Source: Acetobacter nitrogenifigens DSM 23921 = NBRC 105050
Lineage (GTDB): Bacteria; Pseudomonadota; Alphaproteobacteria; Acetobacterales; Acetobacteraceae
Direction of reading: 5' to 3'
NCBI RefSeq assembly: GCF_000429165.1
Contig: NZ_AUBI01000012.1
Coordinates: forward strand, 1 to 64,000
DNA: 64,000 nucleotides
Shown: positions 8,294 through 16,266 of the stretch, piece after piece
Layout: each line of letters starts with the position of its first letter
How positions within the stretch are numbered: position 1 is the stretch's first letter
Made by a program: the position numbers and the translations under genes
Notes under the pieces: model-generated
Database searches by the model: none
Told to the model about the DNA's origin: nothing
Seen by the model: the letters and a program-made list of their open reading frames with translations, nothing else

Positions 8294-8757
8294 CAGGCGA
8301 TCTCGAACATGCCCTCGACCTCGACCGGAGCATCGAGCGGCAAAGACGGCACCCCGACGGTCGAACGCGCATGACGACCAATGTCGCCAAACACTGCGAC
8401 AGCGAGATCCGACGCGCCATTCATCACAGCCGCATGCGCGGTGAAGTCCGGCGTGCAGGAGATAAACCCGCCCAGCCGCACAACCTTCGTAACTTTGGTC
8501 AGGTCGCCAACGGCTGACTGAAGTTGTGCCGCAAGATTGATGAAGCAGAATTTCGCGGCCTCGACGCCAGTTTCGATCGACACTTCCCCGCCAAGCTTGC
8601 CAGTCGCCAGCAACTTGCCATCCTTGAGTGGTAGCTGGCCGGAAATCACGATCAGCGAACCCGAACGCGTCCAGGACACGTAGTTGGCGACAGGCGTCGC
8701 GGGCGTGGGCAGAACGATCCCCAACGCGGCAAGACGAGAAGAGGGAGTTTCAGACAT
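8293..8757 (-). CDS. RidA/YjgF-family enamine/imine deaminase
   Basis: This 154-residue protein starts at the ATG at 8755-8757, preceded by AAGGAT. It shows the larger RidA subfamily pattern (about 150 residues rather than 128): VANYVSWTRSGSLIVISGQLP near the N-terminus, KFCFINLAAQLQSAVGDL in the middle, and the end region RSTVGVPSLPLDAPVEVEG, with the Arg used by RidA proteins to hold the substrate carboxylate. RidA enzymes hydrolyse reactive enamines such as 2-aminoacrylate. It sits in a minus-strand run with HIT upstream and overlaps the FemAB-like gene by one base. Confidence 0.85.
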   Translation of the reverse strand: MSETPSSRLAALGIVLPTPATPVANYVSWTRSGSLIVISGQLPLKDGKLLATGKLGGEVSIETGVEAAKFCFINLAAQLQSAVGDLTKVTKVVRLGGFISCTPDFTAHAAVMNGASDLAVAVFGDIGRHARSTVGVPSLPLDAPVEVEGMFEIA

Positions 8758-8868
8758 TGAACGATCCTTCATATTCGGAGCCGCACCTTGCGGCCTCACC
8801 CCGACATTGACCCGGCGCCCGGCAGCCAGGGTTCCGCCAGACGGGCGCTTCCAACGCCACAGACGAAA

Positions 8869-9243
8869 TCAGCCGATCAGCGCGCCCAGAGGACCGCCGC
8901 CGAGCAGATGCGCGTGATAATGCGGGACTTCCTGCCCCGAGTTCGGCCCCACGTTCATGATCACGCGATAACCGTCCTCCTCAAGCCCCAGTTCGCGCGC
9001 GATCGCGCCCAGAGCTCGATTGAAGCCGACGATTTCCTCTCCTGAGGCTTTCGCGCTGAAATCCGCGAATGAGACGTATGCGCCCTTCGGGATCACCAGG
9101 ATATGCGAAGGCGCTTTCGGTCCAATATCGTGAAACGCCAGAACCCAGTCATCCTCATAAACCTTGTTGCAAGGGATTTCCCCTCGCAGGATTTTTGCAA
9201 AAATGTTCTGGGGATCGTAAGGCCCGATACCGCTTACCGCCAT
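8869..9243 (-). CDS. HIT-family nucleotide hydrolase (HinT-like)
   Basis: This 124-residue protein has the full histidine-triad motif HYHAHLLGG near its C-terminus. Upstream are the typical IFAKILRGEIPCNKVYEDD and AFHDIGPKAPSHILVIPK segments of HinT/PKCI-type phosphoramidases, which hydrolyse adenosine phosphoramidates. The ATG at 9241-9243 was chosen because GGAGG lies eight bases upstream. It follows hisE by 49 bases on the same strand. Placement of a HIT gene right after hisE is frequent in alphaproteobacteria, where it is probably just carried in the his transcript. Confidence 0.9.
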   Translation of the reverse strand: MAVSGIGPYDPQNIFAKILRGEIPCNKVYEDDWVLAFHDIGPKAPSHILVIPKGAYVSFADFSAKASGEEIVGFNRALGAIARELGLEEDGYRVIMNVGPNSGQEVPHYHAHLLGGGPLGALIG

Positions 9244-9292
9244 CCTGTCTTCCTCCATACGCAAAAACTGTCCGCCGCGGCGTCAACGCCGA

Positions 9293-9859
9293 TCAGGATT
9301 TGACGGGAACGCGGGACGCCTTTTCCTCGATTCCACTCGTGCCCTCGCGACGCGCCAACTCGGCCCATACTTCCGCCGGGGTCACGCCCGCATCCACCCA
9401 CATGACGATCAGATGGTAGAGAACATCCGCACTCTCTCCGATCATCTCATGGGAGCGTCCAGCAACAGCCTCAATAAGACACTCGACCGCTTCCTCGCCG
9501 AACTTCTGCGCGATCTTGCGCGTGCCGCGCGACAGAAGACGCGCAGAATGGCTGATCGCGGGGTCCGTATCGCGGCGGCTCGTCACCACGTCGAAAAGAC
9601 GATCCAGAACGCTCGCGTCGATCGCCGAATCCGGCGCAATTCGGACATCCGAAGACTGCGACGTGTTTTTTCCAACACGCGCCTTGGTTTTGGCCTTCCC
9701 CTTGCCTCGCCCCTTGGCGAGAGCCGTCGCCACGCGCGCCTTAAGTGACCCGGTCGCAGGCGCGGCCTCAATCGAGACGGCGTCAACACCGGCGCTCCGG
9801 CGCTTTTTCGCAGCGCCGGCGGTCTTGGCGGAACTTTTCTTCACAGGCGTCTTGGCCAT
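9293..9859 (-). CDS. hisE: Phosphoribosyl-ATP pyrophosphatase with basic N-terminal extension
   Basis: HisE removes pyrophosphate from phosphoribosyl-ATP, the second step of histidine synthesis. The catalytic all-alpha domain fills the last ~105 residues: [13 protein letters not shown], then [18 protein letters not shown] and the [13 protein letters not shown] helix, whose Glu/Asp residues bind magnesium. The first ~80 residues are extra. They are dominated by Lys, Ala, Arg and Gly ([30 protein letters not shown]) and resemble a histone-H1-like or nucleic-acid-binding tail rather than an enzyme part. The ATG at 9857-9859 opens this tail. The gene lies 84 bases after hisF. Confidence 0.9.
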   Translation of the reverse strand: MAKTPVKKSSAKTAGAAKKRRSAGVDAVSIEAAPATGSLKARVATALAKGRGKGKAKTKARVGKNTSQSSDVRIAPDSAIDASVLDRLFDVVTSRRDTDPAISHSARLLSRGTRKIAQKFGEEAVECLIEAVAGRSHEMIGESADVLYHLIVMWVDAGVTPAEVWAELARREGTSGIEEKASRVPVKS

Positions 9860-9943
9860 CTCACATCCGGTCAGTTGCAAACTTTTGCGCACTCTGCGAT
9901 CAGGTCGCCCATCACACTGCGCAGCGTATTCATTGTATCGGCG

Positions 9944-10705
9944 TCAAGCAGTCGTCCGCACCGGCAAACCTGCGTCGGCCAAAGCACGCTTCACCTGCGG
10001 CACCGTAAACTGCCCGAAATGAAACACGCTTGCCGCCAGAAGGCCAGTCGCCCCGGCGCGAGCGCCCTCCACAAAATGCTCCAGCTCCCCGACGCCTCCT
10101 GACGCAACGACGGGCAATCTGACAGCCGCATTGGCCGCCCGCAGCAGGTCAAGATCGAAACCGGACCGCGTGCCGTCGCGATCCATCGACGTCAGCAGTA
10201 TCTCCCCCGCTCCGCGAGCCGCCACCTCACGACACCACTCGACCGCGTCACGTCCCGTCGGCGTCCGACCGCCATGCGTGTACACCTCCCAGCCGCCCCG
10301 CCCGTCGGAGCGCGCGTCGATCGCCACGACGACGCACTGGCTTCCAAACTTGTTCGCCGCTTCGTTGATCAGTTCAGGCCGGGACACCGCAGCAGAGTTC
10401 ATCGCGCATTTATCCGCGCCCGCCAACAGGAGCCTCCGCATATCGTCGGTGACGCGCACGCCTCCGCCAACAGTCAGCGGCAGAAAAATGCGTTCCGCCG
10501 TCCTGCTCACGACGTCCAGTATCGTATCGCGGTTCTCATGACTGGCGGTGATGTCGAGGAAAGTCAGCTCATCCGCCCCGGCTGCGTCATAAAGCGCCGC
10601 CTGTTCGACCGGATCGCCTGCATCGCGGAGCGACACGAAATTCACGCCTTTCACAACACGGCCATTTTTCACGTCGAGACAGGGAATGACGCGCAGCTTC
10701 AACAT
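9944..10705 (-). CDS. hisF: Imidazole glycerol phosphate synthase cyclase subunit
   Basis: This 253-residue beta/alpha barrel protein has both catalytic aspartates of HisF in standard positions, Asp11 (IPCLD) and Asp130 (VAID). Phosphate-binding segments TVGGGVRV and VASGGVG are also present. With HisH it converts PRFAR and glutamine-derived ammonia into imidazole glycerol phosphate and AICAR. Its ATG overlaps the stop of the preceding GNAT-HisA gene by one base (TGATG), so the two are coupled. Length and sequence are ordinary for the family. Confidence 0.97.
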   Translation of the reverse strand: MLKLRVIPCLDVKNGRVVKGVNFVSLRDAGDPVEQAALYDAAGADELTFLDITASHENRDTILDVVSRTAERIFLPLTVGGGVRVTDDMRRLLLAGADKCAMNSAAVSRPELINEAANKFGSQCVVVAIDARSDGRGGWEVYTHGGRTPTGRDAVEWCREVAARGAGEILLTSMDRDGTRSGFDLDLLRAANAAVRLPVVASGGVGELEHFVEGARAGATGLLAASVFHFGQFTVPQVKRALADAGLPVRTTA

Positions 10706-12036
10706 CAGGCCAGAACCTCAAGAGCCTCATGCGGAGAAATGCGCCCGTCATAAAGCGCGCGCCCGACGACCACGCCCTCGATCCCCGGCGTGTCCTGTGC
10801 GACGCGCTTCAGGGCGGCAAGATGATCAAGCGAGCCCACGCCGCCGCTGGCGATGACGGGAATGGATACCGTGCGCGCGAGTTGCGCCGTCTGCTCCAGG
10901 TCGAGCCCCTCCAGCATCCCGTCACGGCTGATTTCGGTGAAGATGATCGCTGCAACCCCCGCATCCTGCATGCGCAGCCCGAGTTCGGTCGCCTGCATGT
11001 CGGAAACCTCCGCCCAGCCTTCCGTCGCGACCTGCCCTCCACGTGCGTCGATTCCGGCGACGATGCGGCCGGGAAAAGCGCGACAGGCTTCACGCACGAG
11101 TTCCGGGTTCTTCACGGCGACGGAACCGAGGATCACCCGCGTCACGCCTGCCTCCAGCCACGCAGCGATCCCTTCCATGTCGCGCAGGCCGCCGCCGAGT
11201 TGCACCGGCGTCGTCGCATTTGCGACGATCCGGCGTACAGCGTCTACGTTGGCGGAGCGACCGGCAAAAGCGCCGTTGAGATCGACAACGTGCAGCCAGC
11301 GAAACCCGGCGGCGCACCATTGCCGCGCCTGCGCGCCGGGATCGTCGGAATAAATCGTCGCGTCATCCATCTCTCCGCGCCGCAGCCGCACGCAGGCGCC
11401 GTCCTTGAGATCGATCGCCGGGTACAGCGTAAGCGGACGCGCTGACGCGCCGACAACGCCCGCGTCAGACCTGGAGTTTTCTTCCGACACCTGATGCACG
11501 ACCCGACTTTGCTCCTGAAGACGCATGACAAAATAATGACCGCGCACCAGCCGCCCGCCAACAATAGCGTATCCCGGATGCGTGCCCCACTGCTCGAAGC
11601 CCGCGCGGCGAAACAGCGCGATGGCGCGATCCTGCGTTTCCCGCACGTCAAGATTCAGAAGCTGATATCCCATCGCGCGAGCGCATTGCACGATTTCGTC
11701 AAGCAGCTTGCGCCCCAGCCCGAACCGACGGGCATAAGGCGCAATATGGAAATGCATCAGGCTCGCAGCCATCGCCTGCGCTTCGTTGTTGCGCGGTGGC
11801 CGGACGAGTTGCGCCGATCCGACGATCACGCCGTCGTGCCGTGCGACAAACAACTGGCGCTCCGGCACCAACATGACGCCCTGAAAATAACGGGAAAGCG
11901 TCTTCAATCCCTGTGGATTGACCCAGCCGAATCCCCCGCCATCGAGAATCGCGGCGTCAGTCGCCTCGCACAACGCATGCAGGTCGTCTTCCGACAACTC
12001 CTGGACACGCTCGGCGGTCAACTGCGTCTCGCTCAC
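10705..12036 (-). CDS. hisA: GNAT acetyltransferase - HisA isomerase fusion
   Basis: One uninterrupted 443-residue frame joins two enzymes. Residues ~1-175 are a GNAT N-acetyltransferase with the acetyl-CoA site [14 protein letters not shown] and the end [20 protein letters not shown]. Residues ~203-443 are a complete HisA barrel, with catalytic Asp209 (YPAIDLKDG) and Asp330 (AGIDARGG) and phosphate loops QLGGGLRD and ASGGVG. HisA isomerises ProFAR to PRFAR. A ~27-residue polar linker joins the parts. The start overlaps hisH by 4 bp and the stop overlaps hisF. Weak GTG codons exist in the linker (residues 180 and 183), but neither has a well-spaced ribosome site, so a true fusion is the simpler reading. 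Confidence 0.93.
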   Translation of the reverse strand: MSETQLTAERVQELSEDDLHALCEATDAAILDGGGFGWVNPQGLKTLSRYFQGVMLVPERQLFVARHDGVIVGSAQLVRPPRNNEAQAMAASLMHFHIAPYARRFGLGRKLLDEIVQCARAMGYQLLNLDVRETQDRAIALFRRAGFEQWGTHPGYAIVGGRLVRGHYFVMRLQEQSRVVHQVSEENSRSDAGVVGASARPLTLYPAIDLKDGACVRLRRGEMDDATIYSDDPGAQARQWCAAGFRWLHVVDLNGAFAGRSANVDAVRRIVANATTPVQLGGGLRDMEGIAAWLEAGVTRVILGSVAVKNPELVREACRAFPGRIVAGIDARGGQVATEGWAEVSDMQATELGLRMQDAGVAAIIFTEISRDGMLEGLDLEQTAQLARTVSIPVIASGGVGSLDHLAALKRVAQDTPGIEGVVVGRALYDGRISPHEALEVLA

Positions 12037-12731
12037 GCCTCAACCCCTTCCGATCCGCGCGAAGGCTCCCACAGCAGAAAATTCGCCATGATCTTCAGCC
12101 CCACATCCTGACTTTTCTCAACGTGGAACTGCGTCCCTGCCCGATTGCCGTGCGCGACGATCGCCGGAACGGCGCCGCCGTAATCGGTCGTCGCCAGCAA
12201 ATCTCCCGGCCCGGCCCCGGTCAGGGCGTACGAATGCACGAAGTACCCATGCGGTGCCAGGCCAAGCCCCTCGGTCAGGGGATGCGGACGGGTCAGCGTC
12301 AGTTCGTTCCACCCCATTTGCGGAAGCCGCAGGCCCGGCGCCTCCATCGGCGCGATCTCTCCGCCGATCCAGCCCAACCCCTGCGTCGCGCCATGCTCAA
12401 GCCCGCGCTCGGCCATCAACTGCATACCCACGCAGATGCCCAGGAACGGCGAGCCTCCGTCAACAGCGTCCTCGATGGACGCCCGAAGGCCGGGAACCGC
12501 CGCCAATCCGCGTGCGCAATCCGCAAACGCGCCCTGCCCCGGCAGTACGATGCGTGAAGCCCGCCGCACTGCGCCGGGATCGTTTGAAATCACGACTTCG
12601 GCGTCGACGCCGACCATTTCTGCGGCCCGCGTCGCGGCGCGAGCCGCAGACGCAAGATTGCCGCCGTCATAATCGATCACAACGATCAGTTGCCGTTCCA
12701 ACCTGGCGCCATCAGGGCTTTTCGTCGTCAT
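12033..12731 (-). CDS. hisH: Imidazole glycerol phosphate synthase glutaminase subunit
   Basis: This 232-residue class I glutamine amidotransferase has a nucleophile Cys100 in GICVGMQ and His203/Glu205 in QFHVEKSQ, where most HisH proteins read FHPEKS. It supplies ammonia to HisF. The first ~14 residues (before LIVVIDYDGGN) are longer than usual. The start overlaps the DUF2628 gene by 4 bp and the stop overlaps GNAT-hisA by 4 bp, so it is fully embedded in the his operon. Confidence 0.96.
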   Translation of the reverse strand: MTTKSPDGARLERQLIVVIDYDGGNLASAARAATRAAEMVGVDAEVVISNDPGAVRRASRIVLPGQGAFADCARGLAAVPGLRASIEDAVDGGSPFLGICVGMQLMAERGLEHGATQGLGWIGGEIAPMEAPGLRLPQMGWNELTLTRPHPLTEGLGLAPHGYFVHSYALTGAGPGDLLATTDYGGAVPAIVAHGNRAGTQFHVEKSQDVGLKIMANFLLWEPSRGSEGVEA

Positions 12732-13177
12732 AACCGGGCGCCCGCAACCGCAAACGGGTCAGGAATAAGGCCGCCCGGCGCACCATGTCGCCGCTCGCCG
12801 CCGCTCTCTGTCCGAACGCGGTCAAGATAGCGCAACAGCGCTCCGTCGCGAGACGCGCCCACGATCACGCCGTCGGGGCGAAAGCCACGCAGGCGCAACT
12901 CCCATGCGCGCAAATCGCCCGCGGACACCGCCAACACAAGGTGGCTCAGACACAGGATAGCCCACGGCGCCACGAAGCCGCCCGCGCCGGTCCGAACCAA
13001 CATCGTCGCGGAGGCTGCGAACAGCCCGCTCATCCATGCGCCACCGCGAAGCAGACCGAGCCACCCGAAAAAAGCGACGCGCCAGTCAACGCCGTCCTTT
13101 ACGAGAACAGGCGCTCGCGCATCACGCTGCGAGACCGGCGCGTTCGGCCCAGGCACCCATACGGTGAAAACTTTCAC
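12728..13177 (-). CDS. DUF2628-type membrane protein in the his operon
   Basis: This 149-residue protein resembles DUF2628: a polar N-terminus (MKVFTVWVPGP), then DWRVAFFGWLGLLRGGAWMSG, one or two further hydrophobic stretches, and a C-terminal LRLRGFRPDGVIVGASRDGALLRYL segment. It should sit in the inner membrane with two or three helices. Function is unknown. Overlaps of 4 bp on both sides (hisB before, hisH after) show it is cotranslated with histidine enzymes. A DUF2628 gene between hisB and hisH recurs in alphaproteobacteria, so the linkage is conserved, though no role in histidine synthesis is established. Confidence 0.8.
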   Translation of the reverse strand: MKVFTVWVPGPNAPVSQRDARAPVLVKDGVDWRVAFFGWLGLLRGGAWMSGLFAASATMLVRTGAGGFVAPWAILCLSHLVLAVSAGDLRAWELRLRGFRPDGVIVGASRDGALLRYLDRVRTESGGERRHGAPGGLIPDPFAVAGARL

Positions 13178-13770
13178 AGCACCCCCTTCGTCGAAGGCAC
13201 CACGCCCGACGCGCGCGGGTCTGGCTCCACCGCCATCCGCAGCGCCCGGGCCGCAGCCTTGAATGCGCTCTCTGCGATGTGGTGACAGTTTCGCCCTGCC
13301 TTGTTCGTGACATGCAGGGTCATCATTCCCGCCATCGCGAACGCCCGGAAGAATTCCTCAAACAGTTCCGTGTCCATCTCACCAACCACAGGGGCCGGGA
13401 AATCTACGGTCCACGCGATGAACGGCCGTCCGGAAAGATCGACCACAACTTCGGCCAGAGCCTCATCGAGCGGCACAAGCGCATGGCCGAATCGGCGCAC
13501 TCCACGTTTGTCGCCCAGAGCACGTGTGATCGCCTGCCCCAGGGCGATGCCCGTATCTTCGACCGTGTGATGGAAATCGACGTGCAGATCACCCTTCGCC
13601 ACAATATCGAGGTCGAGCATTCCATGCCGAGCCAGAGCCGTCAGCATGTGGTCGAAAAAACCCACGCCCGTGTCGATCGACGCGACGCCGGTCCCGTCCA
13701 GGTTCACAGTGACGGCGATATCAGTCTCACCGGTGACGCGGTGGATGGAGGCAATGCGCTGCTGGGTCAT
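13174..13770 (-). CDS. hisB: Imidazoleglycerol-phosphate dehydratase
   Basis: This 198-residue monofunctional HisB has the manganese-binding repeats of the family: GFFDHMLTALARHG, then DFHHTVEDTGIALGQ in the first half, and MMTLHVTNKAGRNCHHIAESAFKA in the second. It dehydrates imidazole glycerol phosphate to imidazole acetol phosphate. It is the first gene of the minus-strand histidine operon; the next gene starts within its stop codon (ATGA). The phosphatase domain fused to HisB in enterobacteria is absent, as expected for this lineage. Confidence 0.97.
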   Translation of the reverse strand: MTQQRIASIHRVTGETDIAVTVNLDGTGVASIDTGVGFFDHMLTALARHGMLDLDIVAKGDLHVDFHHTVEDTGIALGQAITRALGDKRGVRRFGHALVPLDEALAEVVVDLSGRPFIAWTVDFPAPVVGEMDTELFEEFFRAFAMAGMMTLHVTNKAGRNCHHIAESAFKAAARALRMAVEPDPRASGVVPSTKGVL

Positions 13771-13866
13771 GCCAACCTTTGTACAGGATGGCTGCTTCGG
13801 ACACCACCTTCGGTCTGAGAAGTTTCATGGAACGACGCGCTGCCCGGACACGCCGTGAAGCCCGCT

Positions 13867-14709
13867 TCAGGGTGCGGCACATCCCGCCGCATCCAGCACG
13901 AGACGCGCAAGCGCCGCCGCCTGCGCAGCGGGACCCGGCAGCGCAAACGCCTGCCCCGCGCCGTAAACCCCCTCCATCAACAGCAGAAGCCTGTCGGCGA
14001 GCGTTTCAGGATCGGCGACCTTCGTCTCCCGGCATTTGGCCGTCATCCACTCACGGATATCCTGTTTCAGTTCCTGTGCACGGCGGCGCACCGGATGATC
14101 GGACTCCGTATACTCAAGCAGTGCGTTGCTGAGTGCGCAGCCACGGTAATCCGGCCGGACCGCCCGCTTCGTCAGATCGTCAAAATAGGCGATGATCTGG
14201 GCGCGTGGATCGCTCGGGTAAATGGCCTCGAAACCCGCCATCCGATCATTGAAACTGCACAGGTAATCCCGCAGGAAAAGCTCAGCCAGATCGTCCTTGC
14301 ATTTGTAGGCGCGATAGAGGCTGGGCTTGGTGACATGCGCCGCACGCACGATTTCGTCCACGCCCACCGACCGGATTCCCCGCGCGTAAAACAGCGACGC
14401 AGCAGTCTCCCTTATCTTGTCACCAGCAAGAACGCGGTCTCCACGGCGGGCGACAGGCGCGCCGCCGACTGACGAAGCCCTCGCCGTGCGGACGCTTGCA
14501 GAAGAGACATCCGTTGAAGAACCGTCCTCAGGAGAAAACTCCGCCGACTCACCGCCCGTCGGGGCTGCACGTCCCCTCTCAGCGACAACGGGCATCGAGA
14601 CCTCGCCGTGCGACTGCGCAAATCTGCCGAAACTGGTGGTGAGCGGCCGCTGGTCGCTATGCGCTCCGCTCTCCACCATCGAACCCTCGCCGTCGCGATT
14701 GCGCCGCAT
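13867..14709 (-). CDS. TetR-family regulator with long N-terminal extension
   Basis: A TetR-type helix-turn-helix (IRETAASLFYARGIRSVGVDEI, then AHVTKPSLYRAYKCKDDLAELFLRDYL) starts only around residue 97. The ligand domain follows (RGCALSNALLEYTESDHPVR and a C-terminal helix with MEGVYGAGQAFALPG). The leader is Ser/Ala/Arg-rich and low in complexity. The ATG at 14709 has GGAGG four bases upstream, but the ATG at 14593-14595 also has a good GAGG, giving a 242-residue protein. The gene is divergent from an MFS exporter gene, and a palindrome between them is a likely operator. Repression of efflux until an inducer binds is the expected mode. Confidence 0.85.
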   Translation of the reverse strand: MRRNRDGEGSMVESGAHSDQRPLTTSFGRFAQSHGEVSMPVVAERGRAAPTGGESAEFSPEDGSSTDVSSASVRTARASSVGGAPVARRGDRVLAGDKIRETAASLFYARGIRSVGVDEIVRAAHVTKPSLYRAYKCKDDLAELFLRDYLCSFNDRMAGFEAIYPSDPRAQIIAYFDDLTKRAVRPDYRGCALSNALLEYTESDHPVRRRAQELKQDIREWMTAKCRETKVADPETLADRLLLLMEGVYGAGQAFALPGPAAQAAALARLVLDAAGCAAP

Positions 14710-14719
14710 CTCGCCTCCA

Positions 14720-14772
14720 TTGACAATGTTACCGACCGGTACGCTAATGCCAGATGTAACTTACCGGTAAGT
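14720..14772 (+). promoter_or_regulatory. MFS-gene promoter with TetR-type operator
   Basis: A TTGACA (14720-14725) is followed after 17 bases by GCTAAT (14743-14748), a good sigma-70-type promoter for the MFS gene. A perfect 14-bp palindrome, ACTTACCGGTAAGT, lies at 14759-14772 just before the ATG. A related imperfect copy, TACCGACCGGTA, lies in the promoter spacer at 14730-14741. Two related TACCGG-type sites overlapping promoter and start fit binding by the divergently encoded TetR protein. Confidence 0.6.
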
Positions 14773-14775
14773 CAT

Positions 14776-16092
14776 ATGCGCGCTCCATCACCGCCTCACA
14801 ACCCTTCCCCGAATCAGACGCCAGCATCTCCCCGTGTCGCCGCCCCCGTGGTCGTAGCTGTCGCCGTCGTCTTCGCCGCCCTGCTTGTTTCGGCAGGCGT
14901 CCGCGCTACGCCCGGTGTGCTGATGATGCCATTGCACGACACTCTTGGATGGAGTCGTCAGACGCTGGCGGCCACGGCGGCTGTAGGCATTTTCCTCTAC
15001 GGCCTCATGGGTCCGTTCGCGGCGGCGCTGATGCAGGCCATCGGAATCCGCCGCACGCTGCTCGGGGCGCTGGCGTTGATGGCGGCGTCGACCCTCGCCT
15101 CGTCCGCCATGACGCAGCCGTGGCAGTATTTCGTCACCTGGGGGGCGCTCACCGGCGTCGGCACCGGAGCCGTCGCCATGGTGCTGGGCGCGTCCGTCGT
15201 AAACCGCTGGTTCGTCACGCGGCGTGGTCTCGTGATGGGCATTCTCGCGGCCAGCACCGCCACCGGGTCGCTGATATTTCTGCCTGCGCTCGCCCATATC
15301 GCGCAAAGCGTCGGGTGGCGGGCCGTGACGCTCTGCGTCGGCGCCGCCTGCGTTCTGCTCATCCCGCTTGTCGCGCTGCTTCTGCCCGAACATCCTGCTG
15401 ATCGCGGCGTCCTTCCTCACGGCGCTCCGGCGGACTACGCGCCGCCACCGCCGCCGACGACGCATCCTGCGAAACTTGCGATCGAAACCCTTCTGAGCGC
15501 CGCGCAGCGACGTGATTTCTGGTTGTTGTTTCTGACGTTCTTCGTCTGCGGCTTCACGACGAATGGCCTGATCGGCACCCATTTCATCGCCATCTGCGCC
15601 GATCATGGGATCGCCGAGGTTCCAGCTGCTGGCATACTGGCGATGATGGGTCTGTGCGACCTTTTCGGCACGACCCTGTCTGGCTGGCTGACCGATCGCT
15701 TCGACGCGCGCCGGTTGCTGTTCGCCTATTACGGAATCCGTGGGCTTTCGCTCTGCTTCCTGCCTTTTTCTGATTTTTCCGGTCCCAGCCTGACCATATT
15801 CGGCGTGTTCTATGGTCTGGACTGGATCGCCACCGTCCCGCCGACGCTGCGACTGACCAACGCCGCGTTCGGAGAGCGCGCGGCGCCCATCGTATTCGGG
15901 TGGATAGTCTGCGGCCATCAGGTTGGCGCAGCATCCGCAGCGTTCATCGCCGGAATGCTTCGTCAGGCTCAGGGCAATTACAAAGATGCGCTGATACTGT
16001 CCGGTTGCACGGGCGTAATCGCCGCCTTCATGGCGCTCTCGATCGGCCGACGCAAGACTGAGCTACAGACCACAGAATCTTACGCCGCCTGA
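14776..16092 (+). CDS. Major facilitator superfamily transporter
   Basis: This 438-residue protein has twelve predicted hydrophobic helices and an internal polar loop (about residues 215-240, Pro-rich). Segments such as LHDTLGWSRQTLAATAAVG, GVGTGAVAMVLGASVVNRWF and GWLTDRFDARRLLF (loop 8-9 motif) resemble the monocarboxylate/oxalate-formate-like MFS group. Starting at 14776 places the palindrome directly upstream and removes an improbable leader. Divergence from a TetR gene suggests an inducible exporter or uptake carrier; the substrate cannot be told. Confidence 0.85.
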   Translation: MRAPSPPHNPSPNQTPASPRVAAPVVVAVAVVFAALLVSAGVRATPGVLMMPLHDTLGWSRQTLAATAAVGIFLYGLMGPFAAALMQAIGIRRTLLGALALMAASTLASSAMTQPWQYFVTWGALTGVGTGAVAMVLGASVVNRWFVTRRGLVMGILAASTATGSLIFLPALAHIAQSVGWRAVTLCVGAACVLLIPLVALLLPEHPADRGVLPHGAPADYAPPPPPTTHPAKLAIETLLSAAQRRDFWLLFLTFFVCGFTTNGLIGTHFIAICADHGIAEVPAAGILAMMGLCDLFGTTLSGWLTDRFDARRLLFAYYGIRGLSLCFLPFSDFSGPSLTIFGVFYGLDWIATVPPTLRLTNAAFGERAAPIVFGWIVCGHQVGAASAAFIAGMLRQAQGNYKDALILSGCTGVIAAFMALSIGRRKTELQTTESYAA

Positions 16093-16220
16093 GCGCTATA
16101 AAAATAGGACCTGGCCCCTGCACCCAGCCCACTGAATCAAGGCACGCGCTGCGTTACTCGCGGCAGGCTTTACGCTTTCCATCCCACGACGCGTTCGCCG
16201 TTGACGAAAGCGCCCAGTCG

Positions 16221-16247
16221 GGCTGCGAAGGGTGCCCCCTCGCAGCC
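16221..16247. terminator. Hairpin between converging genes
   Basis: A perfect 8-bp stem, GGCTGCGA (16221-16228) with TCGCAGCC (16240-16247), lies between the MFS stop and the oxidoreductase stop, about 20 bases past the latter. There is no U-tract on either strand, so an intrinsic terminator is possible but unproven. Confidence 0.3.
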
Positions 16248-16266
16248 TGCGGCCTCCGGCGCGTGA

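Noticed and set aside
11488-11499. Separate hisA start (GTG codons) inside the GNAT-HisA linker
   Set aside because: The nearest purine-rich ribosome-like site is too far (12 or 21 bases), and the frame is open throughout, so a fusion is more likely.
14788-15918. Long minus-strand frame opposite the MFS gene
   Set aside because: Arg/Gly/Asp-rich product typical of antisense reading of a high-GC gene; the MFS frame is well supported.
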